Origin: Jacaranda mimosifolia
Taxonomy: Eukaryota > Streptophyta > Magnoliopsida > Lamiales > Bignoniaceae
DNA length: 64,000 bases
NCBI GenBank assembly: GCA_018894105.1
Contig: CM032128.1
Span: 24,285,001-24,349,000, forward strand
Reading direction: 5' to 3'
Positions 11,243-25,200 of this stretch are shown here, piece after piece. The stretch's first letter is position 1. Each line of letters opens with the position of its first letter. The translations under genes were made by a program, and so were the position numbers. Below the pieces are notes generated by a model. That model did no database searches and was not told the origin of the DNA. It saw only the letters and a list, made by a program, of their open reading frames with translations.

Positions 11243-14200
11243 ATGATGATGATGGTCTGTTCCTTTCCATCATCTTCTCTAGCATACTCTCCAAAGTCGT
11301 TACTTCATAGTTATCCAATTACACCCTTTAGGAAAATCAAGAACCCCAAAGTGTTTTTGGGCTCTTCAAATCTTTATCCAACAGCTCCTCCCGGCAATCT
11401 CTTTGTTGATTCTTCTTTGTGGGCATCAGTAAAATGCTTCTCACAGGAACCATCATCCGCTGGAGACGAGAATCAGCAGCTGGTGCAACAAGCAGAAGCA
11501 GAGGAACAGGTTTATGAATTCGAGAGGCTGTTTTCAAACCTTAATCAAGCTACATTGAAGAGGGAACCTGGTATTACCCTCAATACGTTGCATTTTTTTG
11601 ATCCCTTTGGTTTTACCTTATAATGATAGAACTAAAAGAAACTTGCCTTAGTAGGAAATAAGATAAAAAGATTAGTAAAGTAGATAGTTCATAATTGAAG
11701 TTATGTAACTAAGCAGGTGACTTATGACTTGCAACATTGTACTTGAGATCTAGACGTTTATATGGGTTCGTCAAACCTTTTCTTGTTGGTAGACAAATTA
11801 ATTGCATGGGCAGGGAGTCAAATTACAGAAGCAAGTTAAGTGTAAAAGATAATGTGCAATAAGATGGCACAAAATTTGTTTTTATATTTAATTCTTGAGT
11901 AATAAAATAAGAAAGTAGGAAAAATATTTTACCTTGATTAGTGCTACAAAGACAATATGCTTGCTTTAGAGAAGAATTTTACTTTTCCCCAGCCAGGCAC
12001 GCATATTTGTGAATTTTATGATAATGATGCAACAGCTATGGGTCTGCATTTTCTTAAATGGCTTTCTTATGTTATCCCCTCCTGTCTCTGCCAGAAGCTA
12101 GCTAGAAAATTTAATTGTGTTTATGACCTAATGGTTGTGATTGTGGCTTTAGTAAACTGCACTGTGGAATGATCTATGCCTTTTAGTTTACCTTCCATGT
12201 ATAGCATCTCTTTATTATAAACTCTGAATGAGTTGATAGTAGTTTTGATTAATATCACGAGCCTCGATGTTATAATGTAATCTTCTGTCTACTTTGTTTT
12301 ACTTACACCGTGAATGTCTACGAATATTATTCTCACATGAAAATGTATGATATTATCTGAACTAACTAACAAGTTTGCAGTTCATTTCCTACCCTGAAAT
12401 TATTAAAATATTTTCTGACCAGCCTTCTTTGGTTCATTCATTTATTGCCTTGACATGGTGTCATCCCCTACGGGTAATGATTATTTTTTTGTTTAATGTT
12501 GCCCAGGAAGCCTAAGCAGTGCAATTTTCCTTGTTGCTGGCACCACTGTATGTTCCTTCTACTCTCTTGGACAGCCACGTCTAGATTGTTTGCAATAAAA
12601 TTTTAGTGTACTCTCACAGAGTAATTGTCCAACCATGACACTATGAATTGCCAAAAATCAAAGTAACTATATCTTCTATCCTTAGAAAGTGTAGACCAAC
12701 TCATTCAGGCAAAGCGTTTTTTGCAATAGCAATTACTAAGTTTAACACCCCCCCCCCCAACCCAATTCTCTCTCTCTCTCTCTCTCTTTTTTTCCCTGAA
12801 AATGGAAATATTACTTGTTAATTATCATGTTGTATCTTGCATCGTAACCTTGTGCATGTCAAAGAAAAAATTGAATAAGCCTTATGAACTTGACAAAAGA
12901 CTATGGTTTCGTTTTATACTATTTTGTGTTATAATAATCCCTTTAACATTCCCCAATTTTTTTCAGACTCACAATCTGCCAGATGGTAATCTCAAGACTG
13001 CTATCAATTTCTCAATATATAGTTATTCTTTTTGTTTATTTTCTTAATGATATAGGAAAGTATGGTTCTATTGAGTGTGATGCTCGCCCTCTACAAAGTT
13101 TTTTCTTGGAAGCTTTCTAGATCACTTCCTTTCTATTCTGTCTAAAGTCTCTATTTTTGCTAGATATCATGTGTTCATGTCCCCTCATGCAAGTTCAAAG
13201 AAAAAAAGGAAAAAAGAAAAAAAGCAAATACCATTTCCTTGATTGCCTTACACATGCACTAGAGGAAAATGTTGTTGTTGAATATCCCCTCAGCCACTAA
13301 AGATATGCTCCAAAATTTCTTGACTATAGGATTGAAATATGCACAAAAAAATCTATGGAGATTTCATTTCCACAATTTGATTGAAGTTTTGAATAATGAA
13401 ACTTAGACCAAGGCTTAATAAATCATTTGTTTTTCGGCTACTTCTCAGGGCATTAGTAATCAGTTTTGCCATATTACTAAACAGGTAGGTGCAGGAATAC
13501 TTGCAATTCCTGCAGTGACACAAGAAGCTGGGTTTCTGGCATCAGCAGTAATTTGCATCTTATGCTGGATATTTATGGTAACAATTATTTTACTTGTTTG
13601 GTCAGAACTGGTCCTTTCTGGTGATGGATGATTTTATTGAATCAATGAACTTTGATGGATAACTTTCCTAATTCAAGTTGTATAAGAAAAATAACCAATA
13701 AAACCTGGAAATCAATTTGATAATAGAATACTCAATAATCAATATTAAAGTGCTCTACGATGCAACATATTTGGGTTGTCTGGTACTTTACAATTGGAAA
13801 AAAGAGAGTATTTGACTAAATTATTTAAAACTTAAAAAAAATTACCAAACACTTTATATTTTATAAGCTCTCAAACATTAAGGAGCTTATGAGTCTTCCA
13901 AACACCCTTTAGATTATTTTGAAAACTAAATATTGCAAAATTAAAATAACTACCAAAATCAAATACCTAATACACAATATTCTAGTTGATGCCTTTCTTT
14001 CCCCAACAAAAATGATTGTGTCTCTGCGTAATCGGTTCCAATCGGATGGAACCATTCAATGATGTTTTTCTAGATTTGAATTCAAACTCTAATGTGTTGG
14101 GTTTCTAAAATCTGTTGGATCTAATTCTTCTTTGACTTATTTTCTTTAGAGATCCCTGCTTTTTCTCTTTGAAATATTTTCGTACTAGTATAGAAGTATG

Positions 14201-17200
14201 ATGAGCCATGCTTTAATTGGTGTAGGTTGTCAGTGGGTTGCTCATTGCTGAAGTAAATGTGAACACAATGTGTGAGCTTGGTTCTGGTGGTGTTTCATTG
14301 GTAACTTACTCAAATTATCTTTTATGAGCATGCTATATTCTCAATATGTATGTTTTAAACAACTTTTTTGTCAAGACAAATTTATAATCCATATTTATGT
14401 ACTGAATTTTGAATTTTAAAGTAGAGTCCTTGACGAGAGTCACAGTTTTGCCTGTTATGGAGCATATCAATTTGCCAATAAACAATATGAAGGCATATAA
14501 ATGGACATGCATTTTTCTGGTATTTTTTGTGGGATGAAAGAAATCCTTTGCCAACTGTCAAGTGAAAATGAAAATTAAAGAGTGTTTGTCACATCTCTTA
14601 CAGAACTATGGTAAATTATCCAGTGCAGATTTCAGGGCATTCACACCGGATTTCAGTAATTTCATTCCAATCTAAACTGGCACTCCAGAGATAGGGTGTT
14701 AAAATATGAAATTTATATTAAAAAAAAAAAGGGGAAAAATTTTACTCTTATCTTTACTTGACTTCCTGAAGTTCTATGACATCCTCACATCTATTGTTCA
14801 TGATCATATCATTTTATTGATGTTTAAATTCCTGCTACTTTGATCTGGACTTGAACCACTGAAGAGCAAACATTAGATATTGTTTTGGTCTTGTTAAAAT
14901 TCCAGGTATCAATGGCCATGAGAACCCTTGGAAATGCTGGTGTCCAGGTTGCCTGGTAGGATCACTTTACTTTAATCATATAGCAGAAACTGTTTCTGAA
15001 CTTTATCCCCAACAATTTTTGGATTCATAAATTTCAATATTAAACAATTGAGTTGCCCAATAAGGTGTTCTTTGACCTTTTTCTTCCCTTTTGTCCATTT
15101 ATCATTTCTTGCATTTCTCCATCTGTTGTTTCCTTTGTTCTCGATTATTTTCCATCAATTGTCACATTTGAGAAGAACTTATTTGTAAAGTGTCACTTGA
15201 ATAATTACCTGCTATCTGGCAAACAATTTGATGCTTCCCTTCATCCCTTCTGCTGGTACTCTTCAATTTAAACTTTTCTTACTATTTTAATGCACCAAGC
15301 ACCAATGTCATCTTCTGTAGGTTTGAGAAAGGATAATAAGATGGAATCCTCTGTGTTTATAATGTCAGGACTTTACCCTTTTTGCCCAATCATTTTTGGT
15401 ATAATCTGACGTAAAATTTATGCATACTGATATGTTCAGCAGCATCTGAATTTACCATTTTCTGGGATAAGATTGAGTTCCAAATTAACAAATGATCCAT
15501 GTGGGCGGGCCTGATCATTATCTCTTCACTCTTGCTAGCACTAGCAGCTTAATAACTTATACTTTTTGTAGAATGGTTATTTGACTTCTGGATTGGAGGA
15601 TAAAAACTCGCATAAGTGACCTTAAATAAGTATGAGAGAAGGCTTTGTGGAGTTGAATAGAATTGGAATTAAATGTGTAACCTAAATTTGCGCCACATCT
15701 AATATGGCAAAATAAATCACTGCACATGCCCCCAAGGAGCCCACGTCATAAAGAGGTTGGTGTTTTTGGTTCAAACATTCAGTGTTGCATTTGCTTCATT
15801 TGAAAATAAACTCCACTTCACAAGTCTTGTCCATTCAACCTCTCATCATCCCAGAATAATAAAGAACTTCCCACAACTGGAGCAACAGTTTGCAGGCCTT
15901 TTTGCATAAATTATAGGAAGCTTCTTTTACTGTCTTCTGTGCACAAGAACATTTTTTTTTCCTATTCCTGACGGGGCCTTCTCTCTTTTATAAATTCTGG
16001 AAAAGAGACATCTTTAAGTGCCACTTGTTCCAATTAGTTCTTGTTCACTTAGATGTGTTTTATTTGGTCTCCAATGTTGTGCTGTTAAGCAGAAAAAAAA
16101 AAGCCATTGGGATGCCAATCATGCATCTACTTCACTTCTTTATTATTCTGCCACATCACTTAATAAACCGATGCCCCATATGACTTGTATTGTAATCAAA
16201 ATTTATTTTGTCACATAAGGTTCCCATGCTATAATATCAGACAAGTGGGGATAGTGGAAAATGATTGTTCCATCTTTCAAATTTCAGTTGTTTTGACATG
16301 CGATATTGCCAGTAATTACATTCACCAGTTCATTTTCTGTTTAGTCAGGATTGTCTGAACCTGATCCTACAGTTTGTTGTCAAGCTTGCATCTGACGATG
16401 ATATTGTTGTTTTGCTGCAGCTGGTCCTACATTTTCATCCACTATGCCCTCCTTGTTGCCTATGTGGCTCGTTCTTCAGATATTTTGACAAACTTCCTCA
16501 GCATTCCATTGTATGAACCAGAAACCTCTTTTTATGATTTTGAGTGAATGTCTTCTTCAGTTACTTAAATTATGTCATTTGATGAATAAGGTTGACTGTT
16601 TGATTGCTTTAGCATATTTCATCCAGTGTTTTCCATGTAAGACTGGATATATAATGTTCTAAATTATGCCATTTATTGATAGTGAGTTCCACCAGTCCTT
16701 CATCGATGGAGCATTAGTTAAGGTGCCCCTGGAGAGGGTGCTTCTATTATCATAGCATAAACTTAGATGGCTATTCTGCTAATTCCATGTCTTATTCAAA
16801 TATTTTGACAAACTTTTTTGGCATTCAATTGTATGAAGCTGATTTTCCTTTTCTGCTTTTTGACTAAATCTTCATGCTTATTGATTTACTTATCACATTT
16901 CATTTGCTCAATAAGGTAGTGCACATTTGAATGCTTAGAATATTTTAAATCTCACCTTGCCCCATTTAGATGATAAAATCTGTTAATGGTAAATTTTACA
17001 TGGTTTCTCCACATCATTAAGATTATCTTAAGTTTTGGAATTGTCTAAACACAAACTTAACTTACGATGCTTTTATATTTTCACACATAGCAAAAACAAA
17101 GATGGATATTCTTCTTATGCTGTGTCTTATTCAGTTTGAAGTTTACTCAGCAAATGAAAATATTGCCATTCTTCCACTTTATTCTAGAGTAAACATTTGT

Positions 17201-20190
17201 AGTTGAAGCCATCAAGAGATTTCACTAAAAAGTATGAACTTGTAATGACGGTGACTATTAGAGATCCCAATACTGCACACACAACCTTACAAGTCTCTCT
17301 ACTGTGTGAATTATGGTAGAGTCTGGCCAGTAGGATGCATTTTCTTTTTCTTTGTTTTTTTTTCAATTGGAGGAGGATATCATGAGCAATTTCATATGTT
17401 TGTTAGGTGTTGATGGCAGCATTATGATTGCAGATGGGAAACTGCAACTTTGTTTTCACTGCTTTTTGGAGGTCTTTGCTACTTTGGAAGGTAGATTCCA
17501 TCTTCTATCTCACTTTTGCATATAATCATTTATTTGATTTTAGTGTGATCTTTCCTTATAAATAGACAATAGACATAGATCAAGAAGTCTAAATTGACCC
17601 ATTGCATGAACTCGTGCTTGGAGTGGAACATCCTGGGAGCTTTTCTTTTGCACTCTGAACACTTCTTTCTTGCAATTATGTATATTTGATTCATGCATGC
17701 ATGCAAGAAACCTTTTAATTATATCTGTTTTCTTCGGAAGCTATATTTCATATTGTAGCTTGTTTTTGCGGGAAGACTCTTAGATTTGATTCTTCTTGAT
17801 GTGATAACTTTTTGTATAAACAAGGAACTGGGACAATAAGTTTATGCTAATTTCCATTCCTGTAGACGTGCTTAAAACTTGCATTTTTTACTGGCCAAAT
17901 AGCATTCCCACGGCCCGGCCCCCACCCCTCTGTTCATCTTCAGGAACTTTCAAGTGATAATAAGATTTTAATTTTTTATAGCCAGAGGATTATTGGAGCA
18001 GTAAATGGCGTTCTAGTAGTTGGCATCATAGCGTCTTTCGCAGCTCTTGTGGTAATTCCCATCCTTCATCAACTTCCTTATACTCTGCTTGAACTTAATT
18101 TGTTTTGTGGCAAGCTTTATGTGTGAGTAATAAAATCACCTTGAGAATGGTGTAAATTGTATACAAATATATACATATATAATATATTTATATATGTTGT
18201 TATACTAATTTAAAAGAGAAAGAAGCAATAATTCGGCTCATCATTTTTACTGATTGATAGGAGCACTACAACGCCACATGTTATGTCACAAATGGATAAA
18301 ACAAAGTGTATGATATATAGAGCTATGCATTTGTCATATTTGCTATCAATCTATAAAATTATGAAAGCCCATATGGTTTCATGTTACAGTGAGTAGAAGA
18401 AAACTGGTTTTATATCCAACGACAGCGCGATGGAATTTGATGGCAGAATTCTTGTAAATATTGACAAACAGAAATATAATTATTTAGCAGTAGTTTTTTA
18501 TTTTTTTAAGATTACAGTGGATGCATATTTTCATAGGTAGTTGCAAGTGGAGACTTACACTGGGATGCTCTTCTAAAAGCTAACTTAGAGGCTGCACCTC
18601 GAAGTATACCTATTATAGCACTTTCTTTTGTTTATCAGGTAGCAAAACAATCCTTGAGTTAATTCATTCCAAATAGTCTGTATTATTTACTTATTGATAT
18701 GATTTTCTTGCAGAATGTAGTGCCAGTTCTTTGTACAAATCTTGAAGGCAACTTATCAAAAGTAAGGTGATAAATTTTGTTATCATGGATCATTATATGC
18801 CGAAATACATATATAGTTGTGGCACATTGGCTGCAATTCAAACATAAGGAATTCGTACTGCCCAGCTAAGTTCCTGCTGATACTCATATATTATTGAGGG
18901 GGCTAAAATCTTGAAAACATGCGTATTTTGGGCATTCATTCTTCTCATTCATACTAAACATTATATTTCACTCTTTTAATCTGCAGGACTGCAATTGTTC
19001 TGGGCACTGCCATCCCACTTGCTTTATTTCTTGTGTGGAATGCTGTTATTCTTGGGACCATTGCAACTCCTGAAATGGGCTCAAATATGTTTGTTGACCC
19101 CCTAGAGCAATTGCGAGCAACAAATGGAGTTGTTGGGGTCAGTAACTCATTCTTTACAACGTTATTCTTCTTTTTCTTTTCTCTTTTCTCTCTCTTTTTT
19201 TTTTTTTTAATTTATTGATTGGTCAACCAGGCTTATTGACAGGGATTGCTGTTCAAAACTATAATAAGAATTTTTTTTCTTTTTTTTTTTGCAGCCAATA
19301 GTCGATGTTTTCTCAGTTCTTGCAATTGCAACATCTTACATAGGATTTGTTCTAGGCCTCTCCGACTTCCTTGCTGACTGTAAGTGGATTATTCCTGCAG
19401 TCCAATATCTTTTCCTCTTGCATTGTGCCGTTGTCTGTGAATTGATAATAACCTTCACTCTTTGAAGGCCTTCAGCTTTTTGTGAAGCTATCATTCAGAA
19501 TAATATGGTTGCTATTTTCAAATACTTGTGATTTAAATTTTGATCATTTAAGGTTAATGTCATAACGAATTCAATATTAATGATTCATAGTTTGTGGCTT
19601 CTGATGTTGTACTGAAACATCATGTGCAGTGCTGAAACTCCCTGCTGGTCAGAACAGGTCTCTGCCATATTTACTTACTCTTGTTCCTCCATTGATATTG
19701 TCTTTGCTGGATCCAGAAATTTTCTTTAAAGCATTGGATTTTGCTGGGACATATGGAGGTACAATTTCATTCCATATCCCACTGGATTCTTTTTGTTATA
19801 TCTTCATATTACATAACTTATTCTGTGGAACCAGGTTCACTTATCATTAATTCCTCAAACATTGTAATCAACTGAAATGTATAATCAAGGAAAGCTATGT
19901 CTTCCTAACTTACGTCACTTTAAAATTAGTTCCACATGTTTCATCCTTATAATATGTACATATTTTAGGTGGTAATGGATAGTTGTCATTTTTGTGGTGG
20001 TTGTATAGTGTTGGTGCTGTTCGGAGTTCTTCCCTCTGCAATGTCATGGTCAGATAGGTACTCAGAATCATCGAAGTCTCCAAAAATTCCACTGCTGGTC
20101 CCTGGAGGAAAATTCACACTCTCACTTGTAATGGGAGGTGCAGCCCTTGTCATTCTATCTGAAATTATTGAGAATTTTGGACATGTATAG
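11243..20190 (+). CDS. Plastid-targeted tryptophan/tyrosine permease-family transporter
   Basis: A membrane amino-acid transporter of the Trp/Tyr permease family (plant tyrosine-specific transporter-like proteins). Fourteen exons: 11243-11570, 12507-12547, 13485-13577, 14226-14300, 14906-14955, 16421-16510, 17434-17490, 17982-18051, 18537-18638, 18714-18766, 18987-19137, 19295-19379, 19630-19758, 20009-20190. All splice sites are GT-AG and the joined frame is open for 501 codons. The ATG at 11243 is the first in frame. Residues 1 to about 70 are Ser/Lys-rich like a transit peptide, followed by an acidic linker. From exon 2 the protein is a string of hydrophobic helices (about 11) beginning LSSAIFLVAGTTVGAGILAIP, a family signature. 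Later motifs are ACWSYIFIHYALLVAY, VLVVGIIASFAALV and VLGLSDFLADLL. Substrate and envelope location are inferred from the family. The C terminus ends in a last helix, VILSEIIENFGHV. Confidence 0.93.
13773..13917. mobile_element. Possible small hAT-like MITE in permease intron 3
   Basis: A 145-bp segment bounded by GGGTTGTCTGGTACTT and, on the other strand, GGGTGTTTGGAAGACT, with AGTGTTTGGTAAT-like words inside. This resembles plant hAT MITE termini. No 8-bp target duplication was found, so the call is tentative. It lies well inside the intron and should not affect splice sites. Confidence 0.35.
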
Positions 20191-20275
20191 ATTTCATAGA
20201 GAACAAAATAATACCTAGTGGTGGCGGTTTGGAAGAAAATATATTGGAGATTTTACTACGTTGTCAATGATACCA

Positions 20276-21214
20276 TTAAGTATGTTGATTTCTAGAATTG
20301 GAAGGCCTCAAGAATGAGAAAGGATTCCATGACCTTTGATTCTGAAAATTGTTGTCCCTTCTACCGCTTCTGCTACTGGCAACGCTCCGGCTTGAATTTC
20401 CAGGTCTTCGATTCCGATTAGGAAGACTACTCCCAGAACCATGTGGGGGCAGCTGAAAGCGGCAAACAGGGCATGAGTTATGTTCAGCCAGCCAAGGAAC
20501 AATGCAATTCGAATGGTAAATATGATCACACGGCATCTTCCTTGCTTCCACCCCCAACTCAAATTTATCCTGACACACTGGGCAGTGTGCATCACTGTTA
20601 ACATGCCTTCGGGTAATTCTAATGGTGGGCAATGCATTAATAGCTGAACGAGATGCAGGAGGTGAACCTAGCCTATTAGTAATACTTTCTTGCTCCATCT
20701 GTTGAGGTGCACCTGTCGTATCATTCATACTTAGCTGCTCGATCTGTTGAGATAGCCCACGTTCCACAGGCAAATCATGATGATAATCAGCTTGCCTTGG
20801 CCCCATACCAGGGCGGCCACCATTGAAATGGAAACCAAATGGATCCTGATCCAGTACACCAACAGGAGGAGGAGGTCCATGGAATATCAACGTGGGGCCA
20901 TAAGGGCAAGGACAAACAACCAAACGTCGTCGTGGGATCATGCCTGGTTGAGTACTAAAATCAAAATTGGGGTCTCTTCCTGCTATTCTCTGCCTTAGAG
21001 CAGCAAATGCAGCCATAATACCAGATCCTAGATCATGGGAAGGCCCAGTGGACTCAAATTCTGAAGCATCATCACCTGAATGAGCACCCGCAGACTGATG
21101 CAGCTCTTGAACGAAGCCTCCATTGCAATATGGGCAAACTGAATCTTCACCTTGTGGCCAAACTGGCTCGCTGCACCAGTAGCACCAATGGGTGTATCCA
21201 TCACCACTTGACAT
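20276..21214 (-). CDS. RING-H2 E3 ubiquitin ligase with N-terminal zinc ribbon
   Basis: A 312-residue protein in one coding exon. Residues 10-30 form a zinc ribbon (WCYWC...CPYC), the N-terminal module of plant RING proteins of the RHC1A type. Residues 211-251 form a RING-H2 finger with C211, C214, C229, H231, H234, C237, C248 and C251 all present, as in CPVCQDKFELG, PCDHIYHSNCI and HNSCPVCR. The middle is low-complexity with a PFGFHF motif, and the C terminus is Ser/Arg/Asn-rich. These features indicate an E2-recruiting ubiquitin ligase. The substrate cannot be read from sequence. The coding region lacks introns, while the leader probably contains one (see 21215-22290). Its stop lies 85 bp from the stop of the convergent permease gene, so their 3' UTRs probably overlap. 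Confidence 0.93.
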   Translation of the reverse strand: MSSGDGYTHWCYWCSEPVWPQGEDSVCPYCNGGFVQELHQSAGAHSGDDASEFESTGPSHDLGSGIMAAFAALRQRIAGRDPNFDFSTQPGMIPRRRLVVCPCPYGPTLIFHGPPPPVGVLDQDPFGFHFNGGRPGMGPRQADYHHDLPVERGLSQQIEQLSMNDTTGAPQQMEQESITNRLGSPPASRSAINALPTIRITRRHVNSDAHCPVCQDKFELGVEARKMPCDHIYHSNCIVPWLAEHNSCPVCRFQLPPHGSGSSLPNRNRRPGNSSRSVASSRSGRRDNNFQNQRSWNPFSFLRPSNSRNQHT

Positions 21215-22290
21215 GCTTTCTATGAACTATATATATATATATATATTACTGACAACACAACTTAAATCTCAGTCTCCAATGCCTGCATCATCCTGTATCC
21301 AAATGCTTATAGTTTTAACCATAACAGTGGGCAGCCAAAATGCATTCGCAAGCTGAATTAGAGATGACTCAATAATTTAATTGGCACAACTGAATGTAGA
21401 CCTCATTCCGGATACACACCCACCACAAACTAAATAATAAGAAGGTTAACATCTGTTTTCACTCATAATCCTTTAACCAAAAAACTTCATCAGATCGATA
21501 AGATGCAATTAATTTCCCAAAAAATGACAGAAGAAGAACGAAACGAATTCTAAACAAACACTGGGAGTCTTCACGTCATATTTAACACTCATCTAAAGGA
21601 GAGAAGAAACGTAATGTGACTAAAAATACAAATATATATGTAACCAGAATGCAACAAAACACTATTGTATGCTGACGATTATAAATCATTCAGCAAAACA
21701 TAACCGGTTCAAAGAACAATCAAAGAGTGAAATAATAGAAATTTGAGGTGGCACTTCATGTACTCATATGCAATCTAACATCAACATGCATCAAAAGTCC
21801 TGAATTCCCAAAAACATTTGTTCATTGCAATGACTTCCATATTGAAATCCTATGAATAATGAGAATCGAAACAAGACATGAGCAATCCCGGCCCGCATAA
21901 TTCTAAAACCAAACACACCAACATACGCAAAAAAGAAAAAGAATAATTAATGAACAAAAATACCAGAAATGGAGAAACAAATTACAAAACCGAAACCAAA
22001 TTCGAAGTTGAGTTAATTACCAGAGCGTCTCATAATTCTAAAACCAAACACACCAACATACGCAAAAAAGAAAAAGAATAATTAATGAACAAAAATACCA
22101 GAAATGGAGAAACAAATTACAAAACCGAAACCAAATTCGAAGTTGAGTTAATTACCAGAGCGTCTCGATGAGATGTAAATGTGGAGTAGTAGAGCAGAGG
22201 AATGGAGAAATATAATGGCGGAGGATTGGATATTTGCAGTTGCAGAAATTACTGGTATTTCTTTTTGTTTAAATAAATTCAGGATTTATT
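21215..22290 (-). promoter_or_regulatory. Leader, probable 5'-UTR intron and promoter of the RING gene
   Basis: Reading the minus strand, a pyrimidine-rich leader near 22190-22250 leads to GAGACGCTCTG|GTAATTAA, a good splice donor near 22150. Candidate acceptors (GGATACAG, GATGCAG) lie at 21270-21300, about 70 bp upstream of the ATG. A TA microsatellite is at about 21229-21246. The layout suggests an intron of roughly 0.85 kb in the 5' UTR. The exact tandem duplication at 21896-22165 lies at its donor end. Confidence 0.5.
21896..22165. repeat. Exact 135-bp tandem duplication in the RING-gene leader
   Basis: The 135 bases from CATAATTCTAAAACC to CCAGAGCGTCT occur twice back to back (21896-22030 and 22031-22165). 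Comparing the copies by eye found no difference. Each copy contains CTCTG|GTAATT on the minus strand, so the probable leader splice donor is duplicated. Perfect identity means a recent event or an assembly artefact. Confidence 0.93.
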
Positions 22291-25200
22291 TATTTATTTA
22301 TAACCTCCTGAAGATAATCCAAACATTATAAATAAGCTTTTTCTGATCTGTTAATTAAATAGTGAAAATTTTCTATGAATTTAGTTAAAAAAACAAATAT
22401 TCAGTAAATTAAAATAGTACCCCCCCCCCCCCTCCCTCTCTCTCTCTCCGCACACGCACATATATATATATATATATATATGATCGTTTTAGTTTCATTA
22501 AATGTACAAAATGCAATAAATAATCATTAGGCAATTAAATTTAATTAGTCTATCAAACTATAATTAAAATTTTCAAATTGGATATTAAAATAATTTAATA
22601 AAAAAGTATTATGTTACAAACAAGAAATGTCTTATTTTATATGAAGTTGAATACACTTTAAACTACTTTATGCACGTTTTTTTTTTGGAAAAGTAATGGA
22701 TAATTGCACTTTTTTGAGAAATAGAAATAAAAACTTCTAATTTATTAGTTATTCAAAATTAAAACCGATAGGTGCGTGGCACATATAATTTTATGTGTGT
22801 GGCACACACAGTACTTGGGTGGATAAATTCAATATATTTGCTTTATTATATTACAATAATACTGAAAGAGGAGATACTGTATTTATGATTGTCCCATTAT
22901 ACTTTTTAAAATTGATAAAAATATTTCTATGTCATATTTCAAATAAATCTGATACATTTTTAGAAGATATTGTATTTATAATTGTTCCATTGTACTTCTT
23001 AAAACCAATATATTTCTATATTATATTTCAAATAAATTTGATCACGTTTTTTAAAAAGAATATTTTATATTTATGTACGCACACATGCATATGTATATTT
23101 GCACATAAATATACATAATTGTCAAAATTAAATGTAATTCTTGAGTCATTTCAATATTTTATAACATCAGCAGTTGATGCATATGATCTTTGCGGCTTAA
23201 GTAATTTCTAGATCACTTAAGATTGATGCATGAAATAATTTGATTGTAGAGTAAAGTTAAGATTGTGTTAAATATTTGGCATGATAAAAAAAACAGTAGA
23301 AGATGAAAATTTGATTATTAGAGTTTGTTGGTTTTGTAAAAAGTACAATTTACAACTTTATTAAATTATTTGTTAGATATGCTTTAAATGATAAATTTAA
23401 AAAATTAGTAGAATTGATATCCAAATTGCTTTTCATATACAAAATTCTTTATTTTATCCTTCAAACTACAATGTCAATTTTATTTGCTTTTATTTACTGG
23501 AAATCCTAGAGTAATCTATGTATTAAAAAAAAAAAAAACACCCCAATTTAAATACAAAATAATCTTTGTTTTCATAATAGTACAAATAGTATAAATGAAT
23601 TTTTTTTTAAAATTGACATTTAATAAAAATATCACAATAGTAATTTTTCACTTGTGTTGAATATCATATTTTGATGTGAATGTCCATGCTTCATTAATGA
23701 TTTCTTTTTTCTATGATTTATTTTCATGATGGCACTATAAACTTCATAAATATATAATATGATAATTGACTATAATAAATATCAATATAACAAATAAATA
23801 ACTCCAACTGAGATATATGCATAAGCATAATTCAAGTAATAAAAAGATAAACGAATAGTTTGATAATAACCTCTCGCTGGCAAACAATCAGCCATAAATT
23901 TAAGTCCATATAGATAGTTGGGCAACCAACAATAATCTTCCTAAAATACAAATAAAAAAATAAAAAAGCCAACAACGATCCTCTTTAAAAAAAGTTAAAA
24001 ATAATAGAAGTAGAAATAATTTAAGGTGGATGATTAAACATCTGTCTTCTTACAAGCACAAAAGTCATGGGTTCAATGAATTACTTTAGGCTCAAAAATT
24101 AATATAGGTTTTGGGGTAGGTAATAGGTTACACTCCAAAAGGGCCGTAAATAACAGAAATACCTAGCCGTAAAAGAATAAGAAAACCCAGACAGAGCATG
24201 GCAAAGAAAACAAGAAAAGAGAACCCACATATCCATATAGTCACTGCTCAAAAATTTGTTAACAATTATGAGGCTACGACGATCATTCGTTTTATCCATG
24301 AAATTGATGTTCAGACCCCAGCAAGCACATTCATGCAAAGAAGATGTGTATTTGCTAAATGAAACTAAACTGCAACTGCACAATTAATACTACAATAAGG
24401 GGTGAAGCGACCGCAGAATTGCACCAACTCAAGAAGCATCTTTCTGTCTCTGCAGCCATGGTAAGTACATGGACGACAAAGAGGCACAAAGGCAACCTAC
24501 TCCACAAGTTTTGTTTCCTTTTCTCTAAACTGCATCCACAAAAGTGAAAGTACCGTTAGGTACACAGCCACGGGCTCTTTTCTAAACCTGCTCAGAAAAC
24601 CACATTATAAATGTGTAAATAGATGAGAAACAAATCCCAAATAGCTAAATATGTGCACCAAAGTTAAATCAGGTCATGCATCCAGTTATTTGGAGCCTAC
24701 TCCCTTAAAATATTAGATATAACTAAAGCCTTAAACATCATTAAAGAGCCAAAATGTTACAGATAACCCTTCTCCAGAACTTGTGCTAGAATTTCAAGGA
24801 ACCACATTCTCCACCTTTGAAACTTCCTTTAGGCAGCTAGAAAGATGTTACTTGAGTGGTCCGTCAATGTGAGTTAGGCTCATTTTGGTATACTCCTATA
24901 TCCAGATGGTACAGTCAAGTAAAGTCTCAGGTTTGCTAGTCATTGTTAGAGCCCTAAGGAACCAAGCAAAATAGGATTCCAAATATCATTTCTTAAAGGA
25001 TCTATAAGAATCCATTATGACTAAAACAGATATGGATTCCACCAAACAAGACCCATCACAATCAATAATTTTACCACAGTCGTCGCGGCTATTATGTTCA
25101 CATTGTGAATACCAGCATCGGTGTTTCCAGAAAGCCTTCGAGTGACCGTAGATTAGATTTCTGAAGAGAAAGAATCAGGGTTCCCTTCAAGAATCAAAAC

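Noticed and set aside
20308..20637. 109-codon minus-strand ORF inside the RING gene
   Set aside because: It is an alternative frame of the RING-finger coding region with no motif of its own.
22795..23118. 107-codon plus-strand ORF with an internal repeat (IVPLYFLK)
   Set aside because: The repeat comes from a local duplication in AT-rich DNA; no homology, start context or exon structure was seen.
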